DNA of 64,000 nt from CALOBA01 sp942491465 (GTDB lineage Bacteria; Pseudomonadota; Gammaproteobacteria; Chromatiales; Chromatiaceae): contig CALOBA010000059.1 of NCBI GenBank assembly GCA_942491465.1, forward strand, positions 38,237 through 102,236, written 5' to 3'. Of this stretch, positions 43,990 to 52,378 are shown piece after piece. Below the pieces are notes generated by a model. The model had not been told where the DNA came from and did no database searches. It worked only from the letters and a program-made list of their open reading frames with translations. The position numbers were made by a program, and so were the translations under genes. Position 1 is the first letter of the stretch; every line of letters begins with the position of its first letter.

Positions 43990-45732
43990 TCAGCGCCGCC
44001 CGCGGCGGGCGGGCGGCGGCTGCCAGGTGCCGAGGTCGTCGCGGGAGCGCTCCAGTTGGCGCAGTTCCTCCAGCAGAAAGCCCTCGTAGAAGTCGCCCAG
44101 GCGCTCGCCGTAGTCGGGGTCGATCTGGTTGTGCCATTGCTTGAGCCAGGGGATGAGTTCATCCAGGGCCAGCAGCATCGGCGTCAGGCGCTCGGCGTCC
44201 CAGCCCTCCTGTTCCTTGCGCGCCAGGTACCAGGCGGCGATGGCCTGGGCGCGCTGCAGGTGGTCGAGGCCGGCCCAGCCGATGACCAGGCCGTTGTCGC
44301 CGGCCTTTTCGCAGCCGGGCAGGCTGAAGAAGCGCTCCTTGGGCACGTCGAGCTTGCCGCGCAGGCCCCAGTAACTAGGCTGGCGGAAGTCCGTGGCGGC
44401 GTACTTGGGCGGCAGCGCGATGGCGCCGACCTGCTCGGCCTTCAGGGCCTGCGCCTGGGCTTGGGTGAGATATGCCGGGTCGGCGGGGTCGAGGGCGGCG
44501 CGGGCGTCGATGGCGTCTTCCAGGCGCTGCTTGTCCCAGGTCTCCTGCCAGGCGCGGAATTTCGGCATGGCCTTGGGCTTGTAGCGGGCGGCGGCCATCT
44601 GCGGCACCTGATCGCCGGCCACCAGCTCGCAGACCAGCGTGCGCGCATCGAAGGTGTCGGCGCCGGTGTAGCGCGCGGCGACCCGCTGGAACTGGGCCTC
44701 ATGGCGCGCGCGCTCGGCGAGCTGGGCGCAGGTCTGCAGCTCCGGCGCCTGGCACAGCCCCTCCAGCCGATCCAGCAGCCAGTCGCGCAGCGCGCGCTGC
44801 TGGCGCTTGTCCCAGGGCTCGCGGTTCCAGCGGCGCTTGTATTCCGGCTGCTCCACGAGCCTGATCCAGCGGTTGTCCGCGATCGCCTGCAGCCGGCGCT
44901 CGGTCAGCGCCCGATAGTCCGCGGGCCAGTGCGCGGGCGGCTCGGTGCGCGGCCGGCTGCCGTGGCGGGCGAACCAGGTGGTCTCGGTCTCGCCGGCGGC
45001 GACGCGGCGGGCCAGCGCGATCTCGAACGGGCGCTCGCCCAGGTCGAGTTCGAGTCCGGGCGCGGGCTCGGCGGGCGAGCCGGCCATGCACAGGTCGGCG
45101 TCGGTGAGGCCGTAGAGCCGGTAATTGCACCAGTCCAGCTCCTCTTGCAGCGCGATCATGCGGCGGACCAGCGCGTCGGTCTCGGACCGGGCGGCGGCGA
45201 GCGCGGCGGCGGGGTCGTCCGGGGCGCCGGCGAGGATCGCGGCGGGGTCGAGGGCGGCGAGTTGTTGGGCGAGTTGGTCGAGGTGTGTGGCTAGGTTGCG
45301 GGCGGCGTGGTTGGGGTCGGGAGGGATGGGAAATCCTTTCAGCGTTGTTCCAGAGTGCTGGTAGAACTGCTCCCATTCTTCGCTGACGAATCCCCCTCCC
45401 GTTCCACGCGCGCCCTTGTTGTGAAACACCTGCTTCATCCAGAAACAGGCGGTCGAGCTGTTGAGCAGGCCCAGCAGCGCCAGATGATCGGCCTCGGTCG
45501 CGTCGGCGGGGAGCTTGATCACCGGCGCGGTTTGCTTGAAGACCTTGCCGCCCCGGTCGAGGACGAAATGGTTGTGGGTGGCGACTTCGGCGAAGGTGAT
45601 GGAGAGGGGGGAACGAAACCGTTCTGGAAAGAACATCGAATGCTCGAACCAGAGCTCACCCGCGCGTTCCGATCCGATAAACTGTCCGAATATCAGTTCG
45701 CGATGTCGCAATAATGCGAATCGTTTTTCCAT
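43990..45732 (-). CDS. pglX: PglX C-terminal portion (detached by stop/frameshift)
   Basis: 580 aa open frame from an internal ATG at 45732. It begins mid-domain: KRFALLRHRELIFGQFIGSE, then ATHNHFVLDRGGKVFKQTAP, HLALLGLLNSSTACFWMKQV and FHNKGARG. This is the target-recognition and helical C-terminal half of type 2 BREX adenine methyltransferase PglX. The same frame continues upstream past a TAG at 45763-45765 into matching PglX sequence, so the start here is an artefact of the lesion. Without the N-terminal catalytic half this piece cannot methylate DNA. Contains a long coiled region (AARNLATHLDQLAQQLAALD). Confidence 0.85.
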   Translation of the reverse strand: MEKRFALLRHRELIFGQFIGSERAGELWFEHSMFFPERFRSPLSITFAEVATHNHFVLDRGGKVFKQTAPVIKLPADATEADHLALLGLLNSSTACFWMKQVFHNKGARGTGGGFVSEEWEQFYQHSGTTLKGFPIPPDPNHAARNLATHLDQLAQQLAALDPAAILAGAPDDPAAALAAARSETDALVRRMIALQEELDWCNYRLYGLTDADLCMAGSPAEPAPGLELDLGERPFEIALARRVAAGETETTWFARHGSRPRTEPPAHWPADYRALTERRLQAIADNRWIRLVEQPEYKRRWNREPWDKRQQRALRDWLLDRLEGLCQAPELQTCAQLAERARHEAQFQRVAARYTGADTFDARTLVCELVAGDQVPQMAAARYKPKAMPKFRAWQETWDKQRLEDAIDARAALDPADPAYLTQAQAQALKAEQVGAIALPPKYAATDFRQPSYWGLRGKLDVPKERFFSLPGCEKAGDNGLVIGWAGLDHLQRAQAIAAWYLARKEQEGWDAERLTPMLLALDELIPWLKQWHNQIDPDYGERLGDFYEGFLLEELRQLERSRDDLGTWQPPPARRGRR

Positions 45733-45762
45733 AGGACAGAGAGTTCGAGACTGCTCTTGGAC

Positions 45763-45993
45763 CTAACGGCTTCGCCGTTCTAAGCGATCATACGGATAGC
45801 AGCAAGACCAATCGTACTCGCCGATCCCCAATCCCGAACATGCTCGCCAATGACCAAAGGCACGGCCGAATCGAGCAGCATTGTTTGCGACTGACATCCG
45901 TTTCATGGCTGCGAATCCTGAGTCTACACATGCGTCGTCCTTCATGACCAACGAACGGTTGTTCTGCCGATTTCCTCGCTCTGGTGCTTCCAA
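45763..45993 (-). pseudogene. pglX: PglX middle segment between two lesions
   Basis: Between the two main pglX pieces the minus strand still encodes PglX-like sequence: MKDDACVDSGFAAMKRMSVA, and near its end GIGEYDWSCCYPYD. It is one frame away from the N-terminal piece (shift between about 45993 and 45945) and in the same frame as the C-terminal piece, from which it is cut off by TAG at 45763-45765. An AACGGC/GCCGTT palindrome at 45766-45780 adjoins that stop. The segment is shorter than in intact PglX, so an internal deletion is also likely. Confidence 0.75.
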
Positions 45994-47852
45994 GACTGTG
46001 CCCTGGTCACGAAGCTCCCGCTTCGTGCCCCCGGCGATGAAGCTCCAGCTTCACGAACCCGCTCGTCTCGCGAAGCGGAGCTTCGTCGCGTGGGTGACGC
46101 GGCGGGAGCCGCGTCACCAGGGGGCTCGGCGGCGTCATCCGGGGCGCGGGCGGCGGACTCGATCAGGGCCTTCAGCTCGGTCGCGCCGCCGCCGCCGACG
46201 CTCCAGGGATGCACCGCATAGGTCCCCCGCGGCTGATCCACGACGCTGATGTAGGCGTTCTCGCTCCCCGGTCGCTGCAGCAGGTCGACGATGGAGCGCC
46301 AGACCTTTCCCCGGGCGGCGTCTTCGGGCTTGCCCGGCTCGCCGCGGATGCCGAGCACGGCGCGGATCGGCTCGTCTTGGGGGCGCTGGTTGCGGGCGAA
46401 CAGGATCACCGTCGGGGTGCCGTGGCCGGGGATGTAGGCGCCGGAGGTGTCGATGACGTGGGTCAGGGCCTTGGTGGGCAGATAGTCCTCGATCAGCTTC
46501 TTGCCGAACTCGCGCTTCATGAAGCTGTTGGCGGTGATCATGCCGACGAAGCCGGCGGGGCCGTGGGTCGCTGCTCCGTCTGATTCGACCCGCGCGGCCG
46601 GCAGACAGAGGTCGAAGAAGCGCTCGGTGAAGGGCACGCCCAGCGAATACTGCCGGTGGCAGGTCAGGTATTTGTTGCGATAGCCCTGGTTCAGGGCCTT
46701 GTCCTTGACGGTGATGTAGGGCGGGTTGCCGACCACGACGGGGTAGCGCTGGCCGAGGATGCGCCCGAGCTGGGCCTTGTCTTCGACCTCAAAGACGTGG
46801 CCGAGGGGGTCGTCGAGCAGGCTGGTCTGGTTGCCCTGGCCATGCCACTCGTGGCGCGGGCCGTGCAGCAGCGAGTCGCCGACGGCGAGGTTGAGGTGGA
46901 AGTCCGGCGCGGCCCGGAGCTTGTGGCTGCCGGCGGCGCGCATGGCGGCGATGAGCAGCCGGAAGCGGGCGATGGCGACGGCGTAGGGGTTGATGTCGAC
47001 GCCGTGGATGGCGTCGAGCGCGCGCTGGGCCAGGGCGCGGGCGTTGGTGGCGGGCTCGCGGCGCTGCCAGTCGTCGAACAGGCGCTGGAAGGCGGTGAGC
47101 AGGAAATGGCCGGAGCCGCAGGTGGGGTCGATGAGCTTGAGCGCGGGCAGGCCGAAGGCGGCCCGGGCCGGCTCCAGGCTGTGGTCGAGGATGAAGGCCT
47201 CGACGAACTCCGGGGTCTGCAACAGGGCGTAGCGCTTGCGCACCGACTCCGATAGGTCTTGGTACAGGTCGCCGAGAAAGCGGGTGTCCCAGCCCCCGTC
47301 GGCACGGGCATCGGTGAAGTCGTGGACGATGGCGCCGGTGTCCGGGTCCAGGCGCTGGAAGCTGTCGAGCAGGGCCTTGGCGCCGTCGGCGGAGACCGGC
47401 AGCTGCCACAGCGGGTTGTGGCCGGGGTCGAGCAGCTCGGCCATGGCCGGCAGCTCTGCAAGCTCGGTGAAGACGGCGAGCAGGTAGTCGCGCTCGGCGT
47501 GGGTGGGGTGTTCGCTGAAGTAGATGCCGAGGCGGTCTCGGGCCTGCTGCAAGCGGCTCTGCCGGCCGCCGGTGGCGGGGCCGGCGAGCAGCGGCGCGTC
47601 GAGCAGGCCGTTGTCTTCGAGAAAGCGCACGAACACGCAGGCCAAGATCCAGGCCGCCGCGGCCTGGGTGATCTGCGCCGCGCGCCAGGCGACGAAGTGC
47701 TCGGCGGTGCGCCCCGCGGCCTTGGCGCGGGCGTATTCGTCGCGCAGATGGGCGTCGCGGGCCGGGTCGGCCTCGGTGTAGGCGAGGATGTCTTGCTCCA
47801 GCCGGGGCAGCAGGGCTTGCAGGTCGGCGAGCAGGTGTTGGGGGTGGATCAT
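45942..47852 (-). CDS. pglX: PglX N-terminal portion: BREX type 2 adenine-specific methyltransferase (truncated)
   Basis: 636 aa. N-terminal helical region (MIHPQHLLADLQALLPRLEQ), SAM-binding motif I LIDPTCGSGHFLLTAFQRLF, GVDINPYAVAIARFRLL, and catalytic motif IV VGNPPYITVKDK with N376. These are complete, so the methyltransferase core is readable. PglX methylates host DNA in BREX and is needed for both immunity and modification. After ELKALIESAARAPDDAAE the coding sequence passes through an inserted palindromic repeat block (46001-46123), returns to PglX-like SWKHQSEEIGRTTV, then stops at 45942. Intact homologues are about 1200 aa. The protein is probably non-functional unless the lesions are sequencing errors. 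Confidence 0.88.
   Translation of the reverse strand: MIHPQHLLADLQALLPRLEQDILAYTEADPARDAHLRDEYARAKAAGRTAEHFVAWRAAQITQAAAAWILACVFVRFLEDNGLLDAPLLAGPATGGRQSRLQQARDRLGIYFSEHPTHAERDYLLAVFTELAELPAMAELLDPGHNPLWQLPVSADGAKALLDSFQRLDPDTGAIVHDFTDARADGGWDTRFLGDLYQDLSESVRKRYALLQTPEFVEAFILDHSLEPARAAFGLPALKLIDPTCGSGHFLLTAFQRLFDDWQRREPATNARALAQRALDAIHGVDINPYAVAIARFRLLIAAMRAAGSHKLRAAPDFHLNLAVGDSLLHGPRHEWHGQGNQTSLLDDPLGHVFEVEDKAQLGRILGQRYPVVVGNPPYITVKDKALNQGYRNKYLTCHRQYSLGVPFTERFFDLCLPAARVESDGAATHGPAGFVGMITANSFMKREFGKKLIEDYLPTKALTHVIDTSGAYIPGHGTPTVILFARNQRPQDEPIRAVLGIRGEPGKPEDAARGKVWRSIVDLLQRPGSENAYISVVDQPRGTYAVHPWSVGGGGATELKALIESAARAPDDAAEPPGDAAPAASPTRRSSASRDERVREAGASSPGARSGSFVTRAQSWKHQSEEIGRTTVRWS
46001..46123. 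repeat. Composite palindromic repeat block inside pglX
   Basis: Four palindromes in a row with cores CACGAAGC/GCTTCGTG, ATGAAGCT/AGCTTCAC, GCGAAGC/GCTTCG, and a perfect GTGACGCGGC/GCCGCGTCAC. The whole is bounded by CCCTGGT and ACCAGGG. It is translated in frame as a low-complexity Arg/Ser/Ala/Pro insert not expected in PglX. Related to the single palindromes at 35281 and 36683. Confidence 0.75.
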
Positions 47853-47963
47853 GGGGTTGGGGGTCTTTGGGGGGCTGTCCTGGACGGATCATACGGGTGG
47901 CGAAGTGGTCCAGGGAGGGGCGATCACGCTGCTTGTATGTCTCTCAAAAAGGCGATTTCTGTC

Positions 47964-48093
47964 AACTTTCATACCATCTGACCTGTCTTGACGCCCGCCT
48001 TCGGCGTCGGGCTGGCGGTCACATAGCTCGCCATGCTCTCGCCAGCCCTCCTTGAAGGCGAACGTCAATCCTGCGTCATCTGGTATGAAAGTT
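47964..48093. repeat. 130-bp inverted-repeat element between pglW and pglX
   Basis: Ends AACTTTCATACCATCTGAC (47964-47982) and its inverted partner (48075-48093) pair at 17 of 19 positions. A second, nested pair GGGCTGGCG/CGCCAGCCC (48009-48017 and 48040-48048) lies inside. No target duplication is obvious. A TTGACA -35-like hexamer for the minus strand overlaps the left end (47960-47965). It occupies most of the 253-bp pglW-pglX gap, where the pglX promoter is expected. Could be a MITE, a structured terminator/attenuator, or an invertible element. Confidence 0.7.
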
Positions 48094-48105
48094 TCCGGCA
48101 ATCGC

Positions 48106-51100
48106 CTAAGCGGGGGACCTTGCCGCGGGCGGCCGATTTAGTTGCAGCCAGCCGCTGGGGATCTGGGCGTACTCTTTGCTGCCGGCGCCGCTCGGCAGGC
48201 TGTGGCCGTCGATGACGGCGCCGGTGGTGTCGTTGGCGATGAGCAGCAGCAGGGCCTGGTTGCGGCGGCCGTCTTGCAGGCGTTGGCGCAGGTCGGCGAG
48301 CCAGGTGTCGATGAGGCCGTAGCGGGCGATGAGTCCGGTGTCGGTGAGCAGCACGGGGCCTTCGACGGCGCTGAGTTCGTCGGCCATGGCGGGCAGCACC
48401 CGGCGCACCAGGCTTTGCAGCCGCGACCAGTCCATGCTGCCTTGGGCGGCGGCGTCGGCGCGCAGCACGACCTGCCAGTGGGGCGGTCTGGCCATGCCGT
48501 CGCAGAGCTGGTGCAGGTGGCGCAGCAGCAGTTGGTCGAAGCTGACGCTGGAAAGCGCGAAGGCGTCGCGCAAGCGTCGCTGGGCCTGTTGCCATTGGCC
48601 GGGGCGCACCGACAGGGCGAGAAAGCGTGCGGAGTCGATGGCGCTCTGCACGGTGCGGGCGAACTGTTCGCGGTCGCGGTCGACGCCGAGATCACCGGCC
48701 TCGTGAGCCGTCGAATGCCGGCTGAGGCGGGTGCTGGCATAGGCGGTGGAGCCGAGTCGGCCCGCGCGCGGTAGGCAGTAGGCGCCACGTTTGCCGCCGT
48801 ATTCGATGTTGCCGTCCCAGACGAAGCCGAGTTCGAGCCGCTGCATCAGGCTGTCGAGTTGCGGCCGGCCGGGCAGCGGCTGGGCCTCGGGATAGCGGCC
48901 TTGGATGCGATCGTGCACCTCGGCGACGGACAGCACGGCGGTGCCGAGCAGGGCGCCCTGGGCGAGCTCGATGCTGCGCTCGGCGGACATGCCGCGGGGA
49001 TAGAACTCGGCCCGGCTGGACAGCGCGGCGCCCTGGGAGGCGGCCACCGCGAGACGCAGCAGCCGATGGTTGCTGAGGCCGGCGAAGGAGTCCGGCGCCG
49101 CCACGGCGCGGATGCGCTCCAGCGCCCGCGGCGGGGAGAGCAGCGGTTGCTGCTCGGCGCAGTCGTCGGCGAGCTGGCCGAGGGCCTCGGCGTAGTCGGC
49201 GAGGGCCTGTCCGCGCTCTGGGCCGCGCTCCGGGCCACTCTCGGCAAGCAGGATGCGTTTGCCGCAGCGGCGCAGGATCCAGCGCGCTTCTTGGCGGGCG
49301 AGTTCGGTCTCGACCGCGGCGCGCACCACGGCCCGCGCCCAGCGCTCGCGCAGCGGCGAGGGCTGCACCGAGCCGCGCCGCAACAGCACCGCCTCGGCCA
49401 GTTCCGCGGCGGTCATGACGCCGCCGTGGTCCGGCAGCAGGGTGTCGATGTCGCGGCGCAGTTGGGTGATGAATCTGTTTTTGGCCCAGTTGGCGACGAC
49501 GCGCGCCTGGAGGTCGCGCGCCTGCTCGGATGGCATGCCGAGCTCGGCGCTGAGGTTGATCAGCGTGGGCCAGTGGAGGTGATGGCTTGGCTGGGATGCT
49601 TCGCTGTCGAGACGGCCCAGGTAGGCGTTCAGGAAGCGCTGCCGGGCAGGATCGGTGGCCTTGGTGGGCTTGGGCAGGATGATGCGGAACAGTTGATCGA
49701 CACTGGCCTGCAGGCCATCGGCATTGATCGGCGGGACGGCGGCGGGCTCGCTGCCGAGGCGCGCTTGCAGTTGCGCGATCAGCTGGGAGAGTTCGCGCCG
49801 GGTCTGGGTGCCGACGCCGGTCATGCGCACCAGTTCGTTGCGGGGCAGGCGCAGCAGCGATTCGACGTTGTTGATGTTGAGCCGGCCGAGGGTGTCGAGC
49901 GCTTGCGCCGACAGCGGCAGCAGGCCGATCTGGGTGTCGAGCTGCGCCTCGTGGACGGGGCATTGCCGGGTGGCGTCGGTGGCGCTCGCCTTGGCGCTGG
50001 CGGGGTGGCTGGTGCGGCGCGGCTGGGCCTGCAGGTGGATCTGGCGCCAGGCGCGCTGCATGTCGCCGGCGTTGCCGAAGCGCGCCTTGACGTCGCGGGC
50101 CAGGGCCTTGCGGAAGAACTCGGCCATGGCGCCGCGCAGGCTCGGGTCGAAGATGGCGGCGTCGATTTGCAGCGCGCCGTCGATGAGCGGCGGCAGGCCT
50201 TGTTCCCCGACCCAGGCGGGCAAGGTGCCGGTAGCCATCTCGTAGAGGGTCAGCGCGGCGGCGAAGCGCTCGGCGTAGTCGTCCCAGCGGCGGCGACCGG
50301 GGTCGCGGATGAAGGGGTCCATGTAGGCTGCGGTGCCGGCGCTGAAGTTGTCGGCGCCGACATTGGCAAGCGAGAAGTCGAACAGCACCAGGTGCAGCTG
50401 CGAGCCCTGCTGCATCAGACCGATGTTCTCCGGCTTGATGTCGCGGTGGGAGATGCCTCGTTCTTCCAGATGGCAGACGGCGCCGAGCAGGTCTTCGCCG
50501 AAGCGCTCCAGCAGTTCGAGCTGGATGGGGCCGAGACTGCGCAGGCGTTGCGCCAGGGTGCCCTCGGCGGCGTAGTCGAGGATGAGCCCGGTGTGGCCCA
50601 GCAGTTCGCGGGTCTCGTGATAGGCGACGATGGACTGATGCCGGAGCTTGTGCAGGGTCTCGCCCTCTTGGCGCAGGCGCTTGTTGTGCTCGCTGTCGGC
50701 GGCCAGCTTGAGCACCCGCGTCTGGCCCTGGTGCTGGACGACGAAGGCGACCGAGCTGGCGCCGCGGCCAAGGCGCTTGGTCACCCGGATGCCGCCGTCG
50801 AAGGTGTCGCCCGGGCGCGCCGCGGCGGGGTTGTCGCGCCGCTCGCTGTCGGGGCGGGTGATTTCGTCCTCGACGGCGTAGAGAAACTGGATGAACTCGG
50901 CCACGGAGCCGATGCGGCAGCCGGTGTCGGGATGGGTGGCATATTGGATCAGGTCCTGCAGCTCGCGGCAGGCGCCGTTGAGGGCGTCGGTAATCTGTAG
51001 ACCGCTGCCGCGGCTGAGCTTGTCTTGCAGTTCCAGGTCGCTGGCGGCGGGGGGCTGGCCGGTGAACAGCAGGTAGGCGATGGCGCCGAGGGAGAAGATG

Positions 51101-52359
51101 TCCAGATAGACGCTGTCGCAACCGGCGTCGGCGGTTTGCGGGTCGGCGGCGCCGCCCGCTGCGGCCGACAGGACAGCGGCATGGGCCTCAAGCGCCAGAT
51201 AGGGGCCGGCCTCGTCTTGGACGACGCGGCTCATGTGGCTGAGCAGCGTGAGTTGGCGGGTCTCGCGCTCGAAGCTGCGCCGAGCGGTGGCCCAGTTGCC
51301 GATCTTGACCGATAGGCGGCCCGCATGGTCGCGGCGCACGTAGATGCTTTGCGGGCTCAGGGCGCGGTGATAGAGCCGTTGCTCGTGGGCGAATTGCACG
51401 GTCTCGGCAAGCTGTCGCAGCAAGGCCAGGGCGTCGAGGATGTCGAGCCGGCGGTCGCTGCCGAGCCCGATCAGGAAGTGGTCCAGCCGCACGGCGGCGG
51501 TGTCGTGCTCATAGACCAGCGCCGGACCTTGGTCGTGCTGCTGATAGTCGAGCGCGTGCAGGATGCCGGGGTGTTCGATGCCCTCGAGCAGGCGGAACTC
51601 CAGCTTGGCGGCTTGGCGAAGGGTGGCAGCGTCTTGCTCGGCCTTGCCCAGGGTGAGGTAGATGCGGATGCGCCGACGGCTGCCGGTCTCGGTGTGGGTT
51701 GCCAGCCAATCCTGAAAGTGATCGGCCTCGTCCAAGAGCTCGTCGAGCTGATAGAGACCCACGCGCCGCGCGCGCAGGGATTCTTTGATGCCAGCCTCTT
51801 CCAGCGCCCGCGCGACGGCCTTGGACGTGGGCCGGTCGAGCTTCTTGTGAGTCCAGTGTTGGTCGATGTGGGTGAGCTCCGCGCGCACTTGCTTGCGGGT
51901 GCAGACATTGAGCCGTGCTGGGCCTTGCAGCTTGTTGACCACCTGCTCGGCGGACAAGAACACCAGCGTATTGATGAACGGGAGCGGCGTCTTGCCCTTG
52001 CCGCCGCTGGCACGGGCCGAGCGCTGGGCCTTGAGCAGAGAGGCCAGCTTCTTGGCCTTGCGATCCGCCAGCAGGCGCGGGTTGTCGAAGGCCTTGCGGC
52101 GACCGTCATGGGTCCAGACCCAGCTGCCGGCGTCGCCGCCGATCTCGCCGGGATGGGATTTGATCTCGATCAGGAACAGGCCCTTGGGGGTCAGCGCGAG
52201 GGCGTCGACCTCGTTGATGGAGCCGTCCTGGGCGATGAACTCGAAGTTGGCCCAGACCCGATAGGGCTCATGATCCGGCAACAGGCCCTTCAGATACGCA
52301 AGTGCCTCGCGCTCCCAGGCGAAGTCCGATGGGGTGATTTGTTTCCAGAGCTTGTCCAT
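48106..52359 (-). CDS. pglW: BREX type 2 Ser/Thr kinase PglW with NERD nuclease domain
   Basis: 1417 aa. Residues about 10-150: NERD domain (FEFIAQDGSINEVDALALTP, FLIEIKSHPG with the E-x-K nuclease pair). Residues about 230-460: a kinase-like domain lacking catalytic residues (HRALSPQS at H331, no DFG), so a pseudokinase. Residues about 530-790: an intact kinase with glycine loop RLGRGASSVAFVV, lysine in RVLKLAAD, HRDIKPEN (H638-D640), and D661-F-S in place of DFG. A helix-hairpin-helix (LLRLPRNELVRMTGVGTQTR) follows, then a long C-terminal region. PglW is the signalling kinase of the Pgl/BREX-2 system. First gene of the locus. Confidence 0.94.
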   Translation of the reverse strand: MDKLWKQITPSDFAWEREALAYLKGLLPDHEPYRVWANFEFIAQDGSINEVDALALTPKGLFLIEIKSHPGEIGGDAGSWVWTHDGRRKAFDNPRLLADRKAKKLASLLKAQRSARASGGKGKTPLPFINTLVFLSAEQVVNKLQGPARLNVCTRKQVRAELTHIDQHWTHKKLDRPTSKAVARALEEAGIKESLRARRVGLYQLDELLDEADHFQDWLATHTETGSRRRIRIYLTLGKAEQDAATLRQAAKLEFRLLEGIEHPGILHALDYQQHDQGPALVYEHDTAAVRLDHFLIGLGSDRRLDILDALALLRQLAETVQFAHEQRLYHRALSPQSIYVRRDHAGRLSVKIGNWATARRSFERETRQLTLLSHMSRVVQDEAGPYLALEAHAAVLSAAAGGAADPQTADAGCDSVYLDIFSLGAIAYLLFTGQPPAASDLELQDKLSRGSGLQITDALNGACRELQDLIQYATHPDTGCRIGSVAEFIQFLYAVEDEITRPDSERRDNPAAARPGDTFDGGIRVTKRLGRGASSVAFVVQHQGQTRVLKLAADSEHNKRLRQEGETLHKLRHQSIVAYHETRELLGHTGLILDYAAEGTLAQRLRSLGPIQLELLERFGEDLLGAVCHLEERGISHRDIKPENIGLMQQGSQLHLVLFDFSLANVGADNFSAGTAAYMDPFIRDPGRRRWDDYAERFAAALTLYEMATGTLPAWVGEQGLPPLIDGALQIDAAIFDPSLRGAMAEFFRKALARDVKARFGNAGDMQRAWRQIHLQAQPRRTSHPASAKASATDATRQCPVHEAQLDTQIGLLPLSAQALDTLGRLNINNVESLLRLPRNELVRMTGVGTQTRRELSQLIAQLQARLGSEPAAVPPINADGLQASVDQLFRIILPKPTKATDPARQRFLNAYLGRLDSEASQPSHHLHWPTLINLSAELGMPSEQARDLQARVVANWAKNRFITQLRRDIDTLLPDHGGVMTAAELAEAVLLRRGSVQPSPLRERWARAVVRAAVETELARQEARWILRRCGKRILLAESGPERGPERGQALADYAEALGQLADDCAEQQPLLSPPRALERIRAVAAPDSFAGLSNHRLLRLAVAASQGAALSSRAEFYPRGMSAERSIELAQGALLGTAVLSVAEVHDRIQGRYPEAQPLPGRPQLDSLMQRLELGFVWDGNIEYGGKRGAYCLPRAGRLGSTAYASTRLSRHSTAHEAGDLGVDRDREQFARTVQSAIDSARFLALSVRPGQWQQAQRRLRDAFALSSVSFDQLLLRHLHQLCDGMARPPHWQVVLRADAAAQGSMDWSRLQSLVRRVLPAMADELSAVEGPVLLTDTGLIARYGLIDTWLADLRQRLQDGRRNQALLLLIANDTTGAVIDGHSLPSGAGSKEYAQIPSGWLQLNRPPAARSPA

Positions 52360-52378
52360 TGGGGAAGAGTAACCGTGA

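Noticed and set aside
46656..47255. Plus-strand frames opposite pglX
   Set aside because: Shadow of the methyltransferase coding strand.
47889..48101. 70-codon minus-strand ORF between pglW and pglX
   Set aside because: It is made of the inverted-repeat element itself and has no ribosome site or protein character.
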